64,000 bases of DNA from Acidimicrobiales bacterium (GTDB lineage: Bacteria; Actinomycetota; Acidimicrobiia; Acidimicrobiales; Acidimicrobilacustridaceae): positions 1 to 64,000 of the forward strand of contig JAGYKS010000026.1 in the NCBI GenBank assembly GCA_018401565.1, read 5' to 3'. A program made the position numbers and the translations under genes. Below the pieces are notes generated by a model that saw only the letters and a list, made by a program, of their open reading frames with translations, had not been told where the DNA came from and ran no database searches. Of this stretch, positions 9,112 to 19,349 are shown one piece after another (positions within the stretch are counted from its first letter, which is position 1; each line of letters starts with the position of its first letter).

Positions 9112-11002
9112 CGTGGACTGCATCTTTGCCACTGTCGGACCCACCGGCACCATGTTTGACGCCCTGCGCCGGGAAGCGTCGCCAAGCGGTGCGCCCGCTG
9201 TGATCGCGAATTTTCCGCCGAGCGCTTCAGGCGGAACATGCGTCGGGATCAGCGACCCCGGCTCGCCCGCCACCTGGTGGAGCAATGACACCACTCAAAC
9301 CATTGCCGGCTTCGGCTCCGGGCTACGCAGAGATCGCCTGATCCCCAGCTGCCGATGCGGTGCTGCTCATGGCCGGGCCTGACCACACCAGCGGCGTCGA
9401 CGCCCTTGTGGCGGTTGCCACGCCCGGAGACCACCGATTGTTCACCTTCACCACCCCCGAAGGTGGCACAGCGGTGTGCTCTCAACTCGGGGTGCTGGCA
9501 CGGGCTGTGGGCGCGGAGCTGTCGGTGGATCGCTCGTATGAGGACATGCTTCTGGGCCACGGCTTTTTGCCCGACGGTCGCACGGTGTACTCGGGCATCA
9601 CCGCTCTGCCCCCGGGTACCCGCTCGGTCATCACCGCCGATGGCATCACCACAGGGCCCATCACCACAGAGGCCATCGCCACAGGGCCCTTCGCAACAAC
9701 GTCCGCAACCAGCCATGGCGGCGACCCCGACGAACTCCCGGTACCCGCGCCCTCCTTCGATGACGCCGTCGACCAGCTCCACGGGCGGTTCATGGCCGCG
9801 CTGGCCGAACAGGCCGGCGACGACCGCCGCCATGCGGTACTGCTCGGCGGGCTGGATTCGGCACTCGTGGCCGCCACGCTGGTGGCCATGGGCCACGAGG
9901 TCCACACCTACACGTTCGGCTTCGGCGATCCCACCTACGAACAACGCAACGTGGGCGTGTTCACCACGACTGCCGGCACCGTGCACCACACCGTGCCCAT
10001 CACGCCAACTGCGGTCATGGACGGCCTCGAACGGTTCGCAGACGTGTTCTCGCAGCCCGGGTCGCAGCCGCACTATCAAATCCACACGCTGATCGCGCTC
10101 GCGACAGATCGCCGCTGACGGCTTCACCCACGTGTTCACCGGTGACGGTGCCGATGCGGTATTCCTGGGCTATCCCACCGTGAGTCAGCGTGCCCGTTTG
10201 GTGCAGCGCCTTGGCAGCGTGCCTGCGCCACTGGCACGGGCCGGATCGGCGGTGTTGCGCACCCGCACCGCCGACCGCCACCTCGGCCATGTGGGCCGCA
10301 CCGCCCGGGCGTCGCTGGACAACCTCACCATGGACGCACCGGCGCGCGGCCATCTCCCCACCCGTTTGCTCGACGATCACGCCCTGGCCCGGCTGCGTCT
10401 TGGGCCCGCCCCGGCACAAGCCGAGTCGGTGGCCGCCATTCGCACCCGGCTGGCATCGGGATTGGGTGGCCTCGACCCGGTGCGCCTCGCCTTCGACGGT
10501 CATGGGCTCACCGGCCAGAGTCGGGTGAAGGTGGACGGGGCGGTTGCTGCCACCGGGGTGACACAGTCCACCCCGTTCAAACACCCTCTGGTGCGAGACT
10601 GGGTGGCGTCGCTGCCGGTTGATTTCCTGCGCACCCCCGGAGCACCGTCAGGTGGAGCGGGCAAGGAACTGTTGATGGCCATGGTGCGGCGTTACGCCAT
10701 GGTGCCCGAGGTGATCATCAGACCAGCCCAAGCAGTCGCCGTCGGACTCCCCCATCGACACCTGGTACTCAGGCGAGTTGCGCCCCCGGGTACTGGCACT
10801 GCTGGATGGTCTGCCGTTTGCGTGGGATCGCGCGTACATCGACGAGATCCTGGCCCCCAAGCGGGCCGAGGAACTGTTTCGACGCAAGGTGTCGATTTCC
10901 CACCATGCGCTGCAGGTGATTGGCCTGCTGGGTTCGTACGCATCGTTTGCGGCGGTGGCCTCACGCAGCGAGCAAGGCCCCGCTCGCATGAACCCCGCAT
11001 GA
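9112..11002 (+). CDS. Asparagine-synthetase-like protein without an evident glutaminase cysteine (frameshifted)
   Basis: Read from GTG 9112: VDCIFATVGPTGTMFDALRRE in one frame, then, after a frame change near 9330, ADAVLLMAGPDHTSGVDALV and DRSYEDMLLGHGFLPDGRTVYSGITALPPGTR, the fold of an Ntn-type N-terminal half. The synthetase half shows an ATP-pyrophosphatase loop VLLGGLDSALVAATL (canonical SGGxDS, first Ser replaced by Leu). After a second frame change near 10,105 comes the second motif FTGDGADAVFLGY; after a third near 10,720, a C-terminal tail ending at TGA 11,002. No MCG start with a catalytic cysteine is visible, so it may use ammonia or form another amide, ester or lactam bond. An insertion of pentapeptide repeats lies at 9630-9704. 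The stop overlaps the next start (ATGA). Substrate unknown. Confidence 0.6.
9630..9704 (+). repeat. In-frame 15-bp tandem repeat (pentapeptide ITTGP type)
   Basis: Five successive 15-bp units, each starting with ATC or TTC, begin at 9630, 9645, 9660, 9675 and 9690. They encode ITADG, ITTGP, ITTEA, IATGP and FATTS. The middle three are nearly identical DNA. They form a linker between the N-terminal and synthetase halves of the asparagine-synthetase-like protein. Confidence 0.8.
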
Positions 11003-12015
11003 GGGTGTGGTGGATCGCTGCCAACGTGGTGGTGCCAGTGGTGTTTGTGGGCCTGATGGCCTACGTGGTGTGGTCACAATGGGGTGACCTGCAGCCTGTG
11101 TTCGAGTACCCCCTGCGCACCCTGGCGTTGCTCACGGTGCTCATCGTGGTGGGGTTCTGGCTCAACGCCACCGAGTTTCTGGTGCTGTACCGAGCCCAGG
11201 GGGTGCGCATCAGTTGGTGGGACAACTGGATGGTGTTCAGCGCCGGGCAGGCTGGCAACCTGCTGCCGGCCCAGCTCGGCACCATCTACAAGTTCCGCTA
11301 CATGAAGGCCGTCCACGACCTCAGCTACACCCGCAATGGGTCGGCCTCAGGCGCCAACCTGGTGATCAGTGTGGGCAGCTCGGCGGTCAGCGGCATCGTG
11401 GGCGTGGTGGCCGTGGGCATCACCACCGGCAGTCTCAGCTGGGTGATGTTGGCCATCTTCGCCGCCATGGCCGCCGGAGCGCTGGCCGCCATGATGCTGC
11501 CGCTGCCCAAGGTGAAGGCCCTGCGTGGCACCCCGGCCAGGTTCTGGGAGGGTTTCCACACCGGCTGGGAGGACCTGCGACGCCAGCCTCAGGCTGCACT
11601 GGCGGTACTGGCGTTGGATCTCGTGAAGTACGTGATCACCGCCTGGCGTTTTCAGCTGGCGTTCGGTCTGGTGGGCATCGAGGAGAGCTACTGGTTTTTC
11701 CTGGTGCTGGCACCGGCCGCCGGCATCGCCGGCATCTTGTCGTTCACTCCCGGGGGTCTGGGATTGCGTGAGGGATTCCTCACCCTCACGGCTGTGGCCA
11801 TGGGGTCCACGGCCGTCGACGGCCTGCTGGGTGCCACCGTGGATCGCGGGGTGATGCTGGTGATCGTGGTGGCGCTGGGGGTGGTGGCCTACGCCTACAC
11901 CTGGCCGCGTCTGCGGCGGGTGCGTCGAGATGAGCCCGACCCGGGGCCACTCACCGAGGCCGAGGCCGCGTCCAGCAACGACACCAGCGACCCGCTCAAC
12001 ACCTCGTCGCCGTAG
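10999..12015 (+). CDS. UPF0104 / lysylphosphatidylglycerol-synthase-type transmembrane protein
   Basis: ATG 10,999 overlaps the previous stop; the protein has 338 residues. It is polytopic, with membrane segments at roughly 4-25, 40-60, 125-150, 155-175, 205-235, 250-270 and 285-305. Family signatures are NLLPAQLGTIYKFRY and the late FTPGGLGLREGF (typical PGGLGxxE). The family (AglD/MprF flippase-like domain) is associated with transfer or flipping of lipid-linked groups, and here it probably serves the adjacent glycan enzymes. The C-terminal tail is low-complexity and overlaps the 3' end of the convergent GT4 gene by about 120 bp. An upstream in-frame extension to 10,132 belongs to the previous gene and is not part of this protein. 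Confidence 0.8.
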   Translation: MRVWWIAANVVVPVVFVGLMAYVVWSQWGDLQPVFEYPLRTLALLTVLIVVGFWLNATEFLVLYRAQGVRISWWDNWMVFSAGQAGNLLPAQLGTIYKFRYMKAVHDLSYTRNGSASGANLVISVGSSAVSGIVGVVAVGITTGSLSWVMLAIFAAMAAGALAAMMLPLPKVKALRGTPARFWEGFHTGWEDLRRQPQAALAVLALDLVKYVITAWRFQLAFGLVGIEESYWFFLVLAPAAGIAGILSFTPGGLGLREGFLTLTAVAMGSTAVDGLLGATVDRGVMLVIVVALGVVAYAYTWPRLRRVRRDEPDPGPLTEAEAASSNDTSDPLNTSSP

Positions 12016-13104
12016 GGGCCGGCCATGCGCTGGTGCCCGCGGGTCACCAACGCCTCACACCACGCCGGATCGTCACACAATGCCCGCACCGCCTCGGCCA
12101 GCGCCTCGTGGTCGCCGGCCGGCACCGTGACCACGGCGTCGCCCAGAGCGTCGATCACCGCCGGGGTTGACGCCGTCACCACCGGCCTGCCCACCGCCAG
12201 ACACTCCACCACCTTGTTGGGCACCACCCGTGCTGTCTTGTCGCTGGTGCCGAACACCCCCAGGCACACCTGCGCCGCTGCGATCTGCGCCGGCAGCTCG
12301 GCTCTCGGGCACTGCATCCATGAACTCCACTGGGGCCCCGATGTCAGCGGCCAACTGCTCGATGTGGCGCCGTTGCTGGCCGTCACCAAGCAGCCGGAAG
12401 TGCAGGTGGGCACAGTCGGGTTCGGCCGCTGCCCGCACGATGGTCTCGATGCCGTGCAGCGGGATGAAGGTGCCGTAGAACAACACCACCCCGGGCTCAC
12501 CCGAACGTGCAGTCCCGGCAGCCGGGTTGAAGCGCTCGGGGTCGGGGCTGATGGGCACCACAGCCACCCGGTGTGAGTCGATACCCCCAACCTCGGCGAT
12601 GAAGGCGGCATCAGCGGGCGTGTCGGCCAACACCACAGCGGACAGACGCACGGCGGTGCGGTCCACCCAGCCCAACAGGCGTGCCAGCAACCCACCTGCT
12701 CCCACCAGTTGACGGTCGGTGACCATGGTTTCGTGCATGGAGATGAAGAACTCCAGCACCATCGGCACCCGACGCAGACGGCACAGCACGCCCAGCACCA
12801 CAGCGTCGAGCTGCCCGGGAAAACCGACCAGCACCACATCAGGGCGCTCGGCGCGCAGGAACGTCCATGCCACCCGCGTCTCAGCAGCCATCACCCGCCA
12901 GGCCAGACGAGCTTTGGACCACACCGACGAGCCCATGGCATCAAACCGTGTGGTGCCCCACAGCGGCACCGCCTCAGTGCGCAGGTCCACACCTCGTGCA
13001 CGCATCAGGCGCACCAGCTGCCGGTTGCGGGTGTAGTCGGGATCGAACGTGCCGATCATCAGCACGCGCATCGACGACTGCTTGGGCGGCGACTGCTCAG
13101 GCAT
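11895..13104 (-). CDS. GT4-type glycosyltransferase (one frameshift)
   Basis: The start is chosen at ATG 13,104 (MPEQSPPKQSSMRVLMIGTF), overlapping the upstream stop by a few bases. GT-B fold: N-terminal domain with PDVVLVGFPGQLDAVVLGVLCRLRRVP; C-terminal nucleotide-sugar-binding domain with VVLFYGTFIPLHGIETIVRAA and HFRLLGDGQQRRHIEQLAA. After a frame change near 12,310 comes KTARVVPNKVVECLAVGRPVVTA, in which E and the P/N-K-V-x-E-x-L-A-x-G pattern bind the donor. It would add a sugar to a lipid-linked or nascent surface glycan at the cytoplasmic face. The C-terminal tail (S/R/G-rich) overlaps the convergent UPF0104 gene; the true stop may be slightly upstream. Confidence 0.8.
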
Positions 13105-14441
13105 CGCCGACTCGAGGATCGCCAGCGCCGATGACCAGGGCTGCCGCAAGGTCGCTGGTGCGCGCCGCTCGGGCCTGCAACGCAGGTGCCGTCGACCGCA
13201 GCCGCTCGGCGATGGCATCGCGGTCGTCGAACACCCTCAGTGCGAGAGCCGTCAGGGCCTCGGGGGTCACGTCATCAACCTGCATCACCAGATCCGAGGC
13301 GCCGGCGGCTGCCATCACCCCGGTGGCCTTGTGCTGGTAGGCGATGCACACCACGGGCACACCGGCACCAACAGCAAACACCGCCGGGTGGTAGCGCCCG
13401 GCGATCACGAGATCCGCTGATGCCACCAGAGCCCGCTGACCGGTGGCATCCACGGCACCGTCGAGCACGTCCACAGCGACCCCAGAGCCAGAGCCCTTAC
13501 CTGCACCCATGCGCTGTCGCATCGCCTCAGCCAGCCGATGCAGATACGCATCGTCGCTGCGTCGGCCATGCAACTGCGGCACCAACACAACACGCACGGC
13601 GCGCCCGTTCAGAGGCGCCCGGTCCCTGTGCCCGTTCGACCACAGCCGCCACCGCAGCGACGACTGCAGCGTCGTGGTTGGCCCGGCGTGCAGCGGGGTC
13701 GGCAGCATCGGGGTAGGCGAGGTCAATGGCCGACACCACAATCAGCAGGCCATCGTCGTCATCCCGAGATGCCGCCGGCACCACCTGTTGCAGAGCGGAA
13801 TCAGCCGTGACCTCCACGGCAAACCCATCCCCCACCAACGACCCGCCCATCAACGACCCGCCCATCAACGAGCGGATATGCCCGGCTGACACGTCCTCTC
13901 GCACCGTCACCACGTCGAAGCCGTTGAACACCCATCGCCGCCACGGTGCCTGCAACCGTCGACGAAATGGCCCCGCCGACGGGGCATACAGGATCGTGGG
14001 TTTGCCAAACGCCCGACCCAGCCGTGCGTACAGCCAGTGCACCGGTTCGTGGCCGGCGTACAGGTCACCGATGTAGGGCCCACCGGGAGCCGACACCACC
14101 AGGTCGGCTGATGCATAGGCGTCGAGGATCTGCCTGGTCACCGGGTCGGCGATCCACCGCGATACCCGTTGATGCGCCCGCCGACGCGACAGGGGCACCA
14201 GCGCCAAGGTGAGAGCCGTCAACGATCGCACCATGGTCAGCGGGGGCCGGCGCATGGGCAGCCAGGTGATGTCGTGTGGCAGCGGCACCTGCGATGCGGC
14301 CTCGGCGAACTGGTGCACAACGGTGAAGCGCACCGGCGCCAGTCGTTGCTCCAGCCCGTCGAGCATGGCCGCCAGCGCCGCCTCGTCGCCGCGATTGTCG
14401 CCGTGCTGGTTCACCACCAGCACGTGGCGAACTGCGCTCAA
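13097..14441 (-). CDS. Polysaccharide pyruvyl transferase family protein (one frameshift)
   Basis: The start is inferred as TTG 14,441, overlapping the previous gene's TGA (TTGA), giving MSAVRHVLVVNQHGDNRGDEA. The N-D-G/N-x-G-D-E/x-A opening is the family's N-terminal motif. SADLVVSAPGGPYIGDLY matches the next conserved strand and loop, and PTILYAPSAGPFRR matches the P-x-x-x-x-x-x-S/G-x-G-P motif. After a frame change near 13,620 the C-terminal half reads ASADLVIAGRYHPAVFAVGAGVPVVCIAY, the conserved R-x-H-x-x-x-F-A-x-x-x-x-x-P segment. PF04230 enzymes add pyruvate ketals to surface sugars. A 15-bp tandem repeat (MGGSL MGGSL) lies inside at 13,836-13,880. The gene is co-transcribed with the GT2 gene upstream and the GT4 gene downstream. 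Confidence 0.8.
13836..13880 (-). repeat. In-frame 15-bp tandem repeat in the pyruvyl transferase gene
   Basis: The unit caacgacccgcccat (plus strand) occurs at 13,836-13,850 and 13,851-13,865, with a diverged third starting caacgag at 13,866. On the coding strand this gives MGGSL MGGSL and a preceding related pentapeptide. Same 15-bp period as the repeats at 9630 and 24,951. Confidence 0.8.
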
Positions 14442-15360
14442 CTCGACTCCACCGTGGCGTCCAGGTTGGTGGTGCGCCGCAGGTTCACAATGAGCTCGGC
14501 CAGCAATCCCAACGAGATCATCTGCACCGCCACCACCGCACACAGCACCCCGATGATCAGTGCCGGGCGCTCGCCGATGCCGCCACCGGTGAGCTTCACC
14601 ACCGCCATCCACCCCAGCAGCACTGCCCCCACTGCCCCGATCACGATGCCCACGGTGCCAAACAGGTGAAACGGCCGGCTCACGTACTGGGTGAGGAACT
14701 TGACGGTGACCAGATCCAAAAACCCCGCCAGAAGCGCACCGCCCCGAACTTGCTGGTGCCGTGGCGGCGGGCGTGGTGCTGCACTGGGATCTCGGTGGTG
14801 GCAAATCCCTGCCATGCCGCCAGCACCGGGATGTAGCGGTGCAGCTCGCCGTACAGCTCGAGGTTGGCGGCCACGTCGGCGGTCATGGCCTTGAACCCGC
14901 TGTTGTGGTCGCTGCCGGGCACCCCGGTGACCAGTCGGGTGGTGGCGTTGTACACCTTGGAGGTGTGGCGCTTGATGAAGCGGTCGTTGCGCACCGAGCG
15001 TTGCCCGGTGACAAGGTCGGCACCGTCGGCCAGCACCGCCAGCATGCGGGGCACCTCGTTGGGGTCGTCCTGGCCGTCGGCGTCCATGAGCACGATCGCC
15101 TCGCCGGTGGCCCGGCGCAGACCCACACTCAATGCTGCCGACTTGCCGGAATTGCGCCGCAGACGCAGGCACTGCACACCGTCGAGGCCCAAACGGCCCA
15201 CCGCCGAGCGGGTGCCGTCGGTGGATCCGTCGTCCACCACCAGCACCTCGTAGTGCACGTCCATGCCCTCGAGCACCGCCACCAGCTCGGGCAGCAGCTC
15301 CACGAGATTGTCGCACTCGTTGTACGCCGGCATCACCACCGACACCGCCACCGTTCCCAT
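14438..15360 (-). CDS. GT2 glycosyltransferase, dolichyl-phosphate-mannose-synthase/GtrB type (one frameshift)
   Basis: It starts MGTVAVSVVMPAYNECDNL at 15,360. GT-A motifs: VLVVDDGSTDGTRSAV, ALSVGLRRATGEAIVLMDADGQDDP (the DxD-like DADGQDDP) and FIKRHTSKVYNATTRLVTG, followed by SGFKAM. After a frame change near 14,740 two C-terminal membrane segments follow (LFGTVGIVIGAVGAVLLGWMA and ALIIGVLCAVVAVQMISLG). This layout fits enzymes that charge a polyprenyl-phosphate carrier with a sugar that is later used outside the membrane by GT-C proteins, one of which is the divergent neighbour at 15,417. It ends in TGA overlapping the pyruvyl transferase start. Confidence 0.85.
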
Positions 15361-15416
15361 GGACCCCGACGCTACCGGCTGGCCTAGGATCGTAGCGACC
15401 ACAACCGTGGAGCAGC

Positions 15417-16969
15417 GTGCCCGACACCACCATCACACCCCCAGCGATCCCGGCCACAACCACCACCACGGCGTCGCCGTTGCCGGCCCGATTGTGGCGC
15501 TGGATCACCGGGGACAACCGGTTCAGCTGGTCCACCGCAGCTGCGTGGGCGCTGTTGGTGTCGCTCACGCTGGTGGCGCTGGTGTCGACGGTCACCTGGG
15601 ATCAGACCACCCAGCCCACCACCGGCGACGAAAACAGCTACATCATGCAGGCGCTCAGTCTGGCCGGCGGCGGGCACAACATGAGTTACGACAGCGCCGA
15701 CACCGCCCGGTGGCAGGCGCTGGGGCTGGAGTGGAGTCCCGAACCCGTGGGCATCTACGTCCGTCCGGTCGACGACGGATTCCTCGCCGCCAAGCCGTAC
15801 TTCTACCCGCTCTACCTTGCGCCGTTCATTGCCGTTGCCGGATTCGGCCCCGGTGTGGCCATCGGCAATGCGTTGTTGCTGCTGGCGGTGGTGGTGTTGG
15901 CCGTGGCCATCTTGCGCACCACCATGTCAGGAGCTGGGGTGCCGATGCTGGTGTCGGCGTTCACGTTTGCCGGGGCGTTGTACCTGTATTCGTATGCCGT
16001 GTCGGTGGAGTTGCTGTTCGCTGCCATCACGGCGGTGGCGGTGCTGGGGTACGTGCGGTGGTTCGCCACCCGACGGTTCGCGTGGGCGATACCGGCGTTC
16101 GTCGCCGTAGGCGTCATGGCCGCCGAAAAACCCCCAGCGCGCTGGCTCTGGCTGTGCCCGGCGTGGTGGTGTTGTGGCACACACGACGATGGCTGCCAAG
16201 AGTGATCGCCCCGGCGCTGGTGGTGGTGACGTTCGTGCTGGCCGTGTCGCCATGGCTGTACTACTCCGGCGGCAACTCCTACTCGCCGTATGACACCCCT
16301 CGCGGCCTCGCCTTCACTGCTGTGTGGGACACCCTCACCCCCGAGCAATTCGCCGACGAACTGCGCGACCGCAAGGCGAGCGCCGGGTCGTCGGTGTTCA
16401 GCCCCACCGGGGCGGTGAACCGGGTGACGCGCTTTCCCGAGTTCATTCCCGGTAGCGCGTGGTACTCACTGGTGGGACGCCACACCGGGCTGATTGTGTG
16501 GGCGCCGTTGTCGGTGATGGCATTGGCGGCAGGGGCCGTGGGCTTCAGACGCCTCGACGCCATGGGCCGGGCGATGCTGCTGGCGGTGGTGGGGTACGGG
16601 GTGCTGTACCTGTTGTTGTTCACCCGCAACTACTTCGGTGGCGGTCACGCGTTGGGCAACCGGTACTTCGTGCAGATCTCGCCCATGGTGCTGGGGTTGC
16701 TGGCCCAACAGGCGTGGCGAACCCGAACCGCCGTTGTGGCCAGCGTGGCCGCCCTCGCCATGAGCCTTGTGGTGCTGTGGCCCCAACACACCGACCCCCG
16801 CTGGGCCTACCTGCGCATCGACCGCACCAGCGCCGTTCAGGAGCTGTTCCCGTTTGGCAGCAACCACGTGTCGTATGCCGAGTTCCGGTGTGCGGCGGCG
16901 TACGGGTACGTGTTCGAGTGCAACCTCACGGTGCCGACAGCCGGGCCGGTGGGCGACACTGATCCGTGA
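15417..16969 (+). CDS. Polytopic GT-C-like membrane protein (one frameshift)
   Basis: Start GTG 15,417 (MPDTTITPPAIPATT), divergent from the GT2 gene and 56 bp away. The first membrane segment is at about residues 40-60, followed by a loop with TTGDENSYIMQALSLAGG; the acidic residues after TM1 are where GT-C glycosyltransferases keep their catalytic aspartate. Then come KPYFYPLYLAPFIAVAGFG and more membrane spans. A frame change at about 16,120-16,140, beside runs of A and C, joins to LALAVPGVVVLWHTRRW and a C-terminal half with further spans and NYFGGGHALGNRYFVQISP. Restored length is about 517 residues. It probably uses a lipid-linked sugar from the neighbouring GT2 enzyme; the acceptor is unknown. 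Confidence 0.7.
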
Positions 16970-17112
16970 GCGTCCAACCAGAACACCTCATCTTGGGGCG
17001 ATAACGGCCTCAAACGTTGTGGATAGCCTGATGTAGCTGCAGATGACATACTCGCCATCGTCAACGGTCGGTCGGTCTGGCATCGACATCACGGAATCGG
17101 TTCGGGGAATAC

Positions 17113-19139
17113 ATGTGTGGTCTTGCAGGTACAGCTGCATTCGATTCCGGCCTGCCCCCCTCAGCGGTGGCCATTGCCGAGCGGATGGGACGCACCCTTT
17201 TCCTGCGAGGCCCCGACGGAGCAGGGTCCTGGGGTGACGATCAGGTGGCGCTCAGCCACCAGCGTCTCGCCATCTTGGACACCAGCGATGCCGGCGCCCA
17301 GCCGATGATCTCGGCCAGCGGTCGGTACGTGGTCGTATTCAACGGTGAGATCTACAACTTCCACGAGTTGTCGGCCGAACTGACAGGCACCGGCTGGCAT
17401 CCGACCACCACCAGTGACACCGAGGTGCTGCTGGCCGCCGTCGAGCGCTGGGGCCTCGATGCCGCCCTGCGTCGGTTCGACGGGATGTTCGCCTTTGCCC
17501 TCTACGACCGCACCGACAAGGTGGTATCACTGGTGCGAGACCGCTTTGGCGAGAAGCCGTTGGTGTACGCCACTCGTGGATCCCGGCTGTGGTTTGCCTC
17601 AGAGGTCCGAGCCCTCGAGGTGGCAGACATGCCGTCATTGACGATCAGCCGGACGGCGGTGGCCGACTACTTCCGCTACGGATACGTGCCCGGCACCCAG
17701 ACCATCTATCACGACGTCTGGAGGGTTGCTCCGGCGTCCATCGTGTCGTTCAACCTCGCTGGTGGCATCGGCAACCCGGGCTCGCCCACGATCCGGCACT
17801 ACTGGGAGGTGCCCGGCCCCCAGCAGCGACTGCCAGCAAACACCCCACGGGCAATGCCCGCCAGGGAGACCACGATGAGCAGTTGTATGAGCTGCTGAGT
17901 GGATCGGCGCGCAACCGGTTGGTGTCAGACCGGCCGCTCGGCGCATTTCTGTCTGGCGGAATCGACTCTCGCTGACCTGTGCGCTCGCTGCTGAGCACAC
18001 ATCAGGTTCACTCAAGACCTTCACCATGGGATGGGACGAGGCCGAGTACGACGAGTCGGTGCAGGCGATGGCAGTGGCCCGGATGCTTGGGTCCAACCAC
18101 ACCGATGTGCGTCTGGACCGCACCGATGCAGCCACAGCGGCTGCGTCGCTGGGCAACCTGATGGACGAACCGCACGCCGACTATTCGCAGATCGGGGTGC
18201 TGTTGGTGGCACAGTCGGCGCGCAACGATGTGATCGTGGCGCTGTCTGGCGACGGTGGCGATGAGATGTTCGCCGGGTACAACCGCCACGCGTGGCTTCC
18301 CCGCGTGACTCGCTTGCGCAACCGCACCCACGCGGGCCAGGGGGCCTCTGTGCCCGTGTGCCTGCGAGCTGCCGCACCGGCGTGGCAGCCACCACCCGTC
18401 CCCTGCCGGTTGCTCAGGCGCCCCGGCTGGTGGCCGACAAGCTGAACAAGCTCTGGCAAACGCAATCGGCTCTGCTGATGCGTCGTCGGCCTACGAAGAT
18501 GTGATCGCTCTCAACCATGCCGTAGGCAGGCGTCGCCCACTTCCCATGGCGGTGGCGGCTGCCATGGAAGCAACGCACGAATCCGTTTGCGCTGGGGACT
18601 TCGGGCTGCGGATCTTCATGGTTATCTGCCCTGATGATGTGCTCACCAAGGTTGATCGGTCCACCATGGCCGTATCCCTGGAGTCTCGAACCCCATTTCT
18701 CAGCGCCGACATCGCCGAGTATGCGATGCACCTGCAATCTGGTGATCTCATCGCCAATGGTCGTGGCAAGCAACCGCTGCGCCGACTACTGGCCCGCCTC
18801 CTCCCCGATGCCGACTTCACCCAACCCAAGACCGGTTTTGGCGTTCCCATCGCCAGCCTGCTGCGCAATGAACTCCTCGATCTGTTGGATTCGTCCATCG
18901 CCGAGTTCCGTAGCCAAGCGCCGCCTGCCGAGCTTGCCAGCATCCACTGGGAGGGACTGAGGGATCGACTGGTTGCCGGCGATGATGGCCCTGCCCCCCA
19001 GCTGTGGACGCTCGTGGCCTTTGAGCTGTGGGTGTCAGCGCCTGGGGGCTTCCCCGACTGGGAGGCCCACAGACCCAGGCAGATGCATCACTCGTGCATT
19101 CTGGATCAGGAGCGACGCACTGAGCCGCTGTCGCCGTGA
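17113..19139 (+). CDS. asnB: Asparagine synthetase (glutamine-hydrolysing), several frameshifts
   Basis: MCGLAGTAAFDSG at 17,113 supplies the N-terminal nucleophile cysteine of the glutaminase domain, followed by RTLFLRGPDGAGSW, LSHQRLAILD, VVFNGEIYNFHEL, TTTSDTEVLLAA and RFDGMFAFALYD. The synthetase domain continues after frame changes near 17,850 and 17,970 with LGAFLSGGIDS (ATP loop) and TFTMGWDEAEYDES. After two further changes between about 18,350 and 18,480 come DVLTKVDRSTMAVSLESRTPFLS and KQPLRRLLARLLP. IVALSGDGGDEMFAGYNRH carries the second conserved motif. Restored length is about 670 residues, slightly long but normal for WbpS/AsnB-like enzymes in polysaccharide loci, where such enzymes can amidate uronic-acid sugars rather than aspartate. 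Which role applies cannot be told here. Confidence 0.8.
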
Positions 19140-19349
19140 TGGCACGTCGCATTTCAAAAGAGTGATCGCCCACCACCCCGCAATGCACCGAGGGGGTGAG
19201 GTGGACCGTGCCCAACGATCTGCTCGAGCTTTCGAGCGACTAGCTGACTGTGCCGTGAGACTGCCATCCCAAGCATCAACGACCGACCGGCGCAAACGAT
19301 GGCAGCACGGGCCGTGGTCACCGATGGGCAAGACGTACAATGTGGGGCG

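Noticed and set aside
9641..9704. CRISPR-like or direct-repeat array
   Set aside because: Units are 15 bp, contiguous and in frame inside a gene, with no unique spacers; this is a coding minisatellite.
10132..12015. Apparent fusion of an asparagine-synthetase half and a membrane protein in one 627-residue frame
   Set aside because: The synthetase part leaves this frame near 10,720 and ends at 11,002 in another frame, and the membrane protein has its own ATG at 10,999; the fusion is an artefact of two frame changes.
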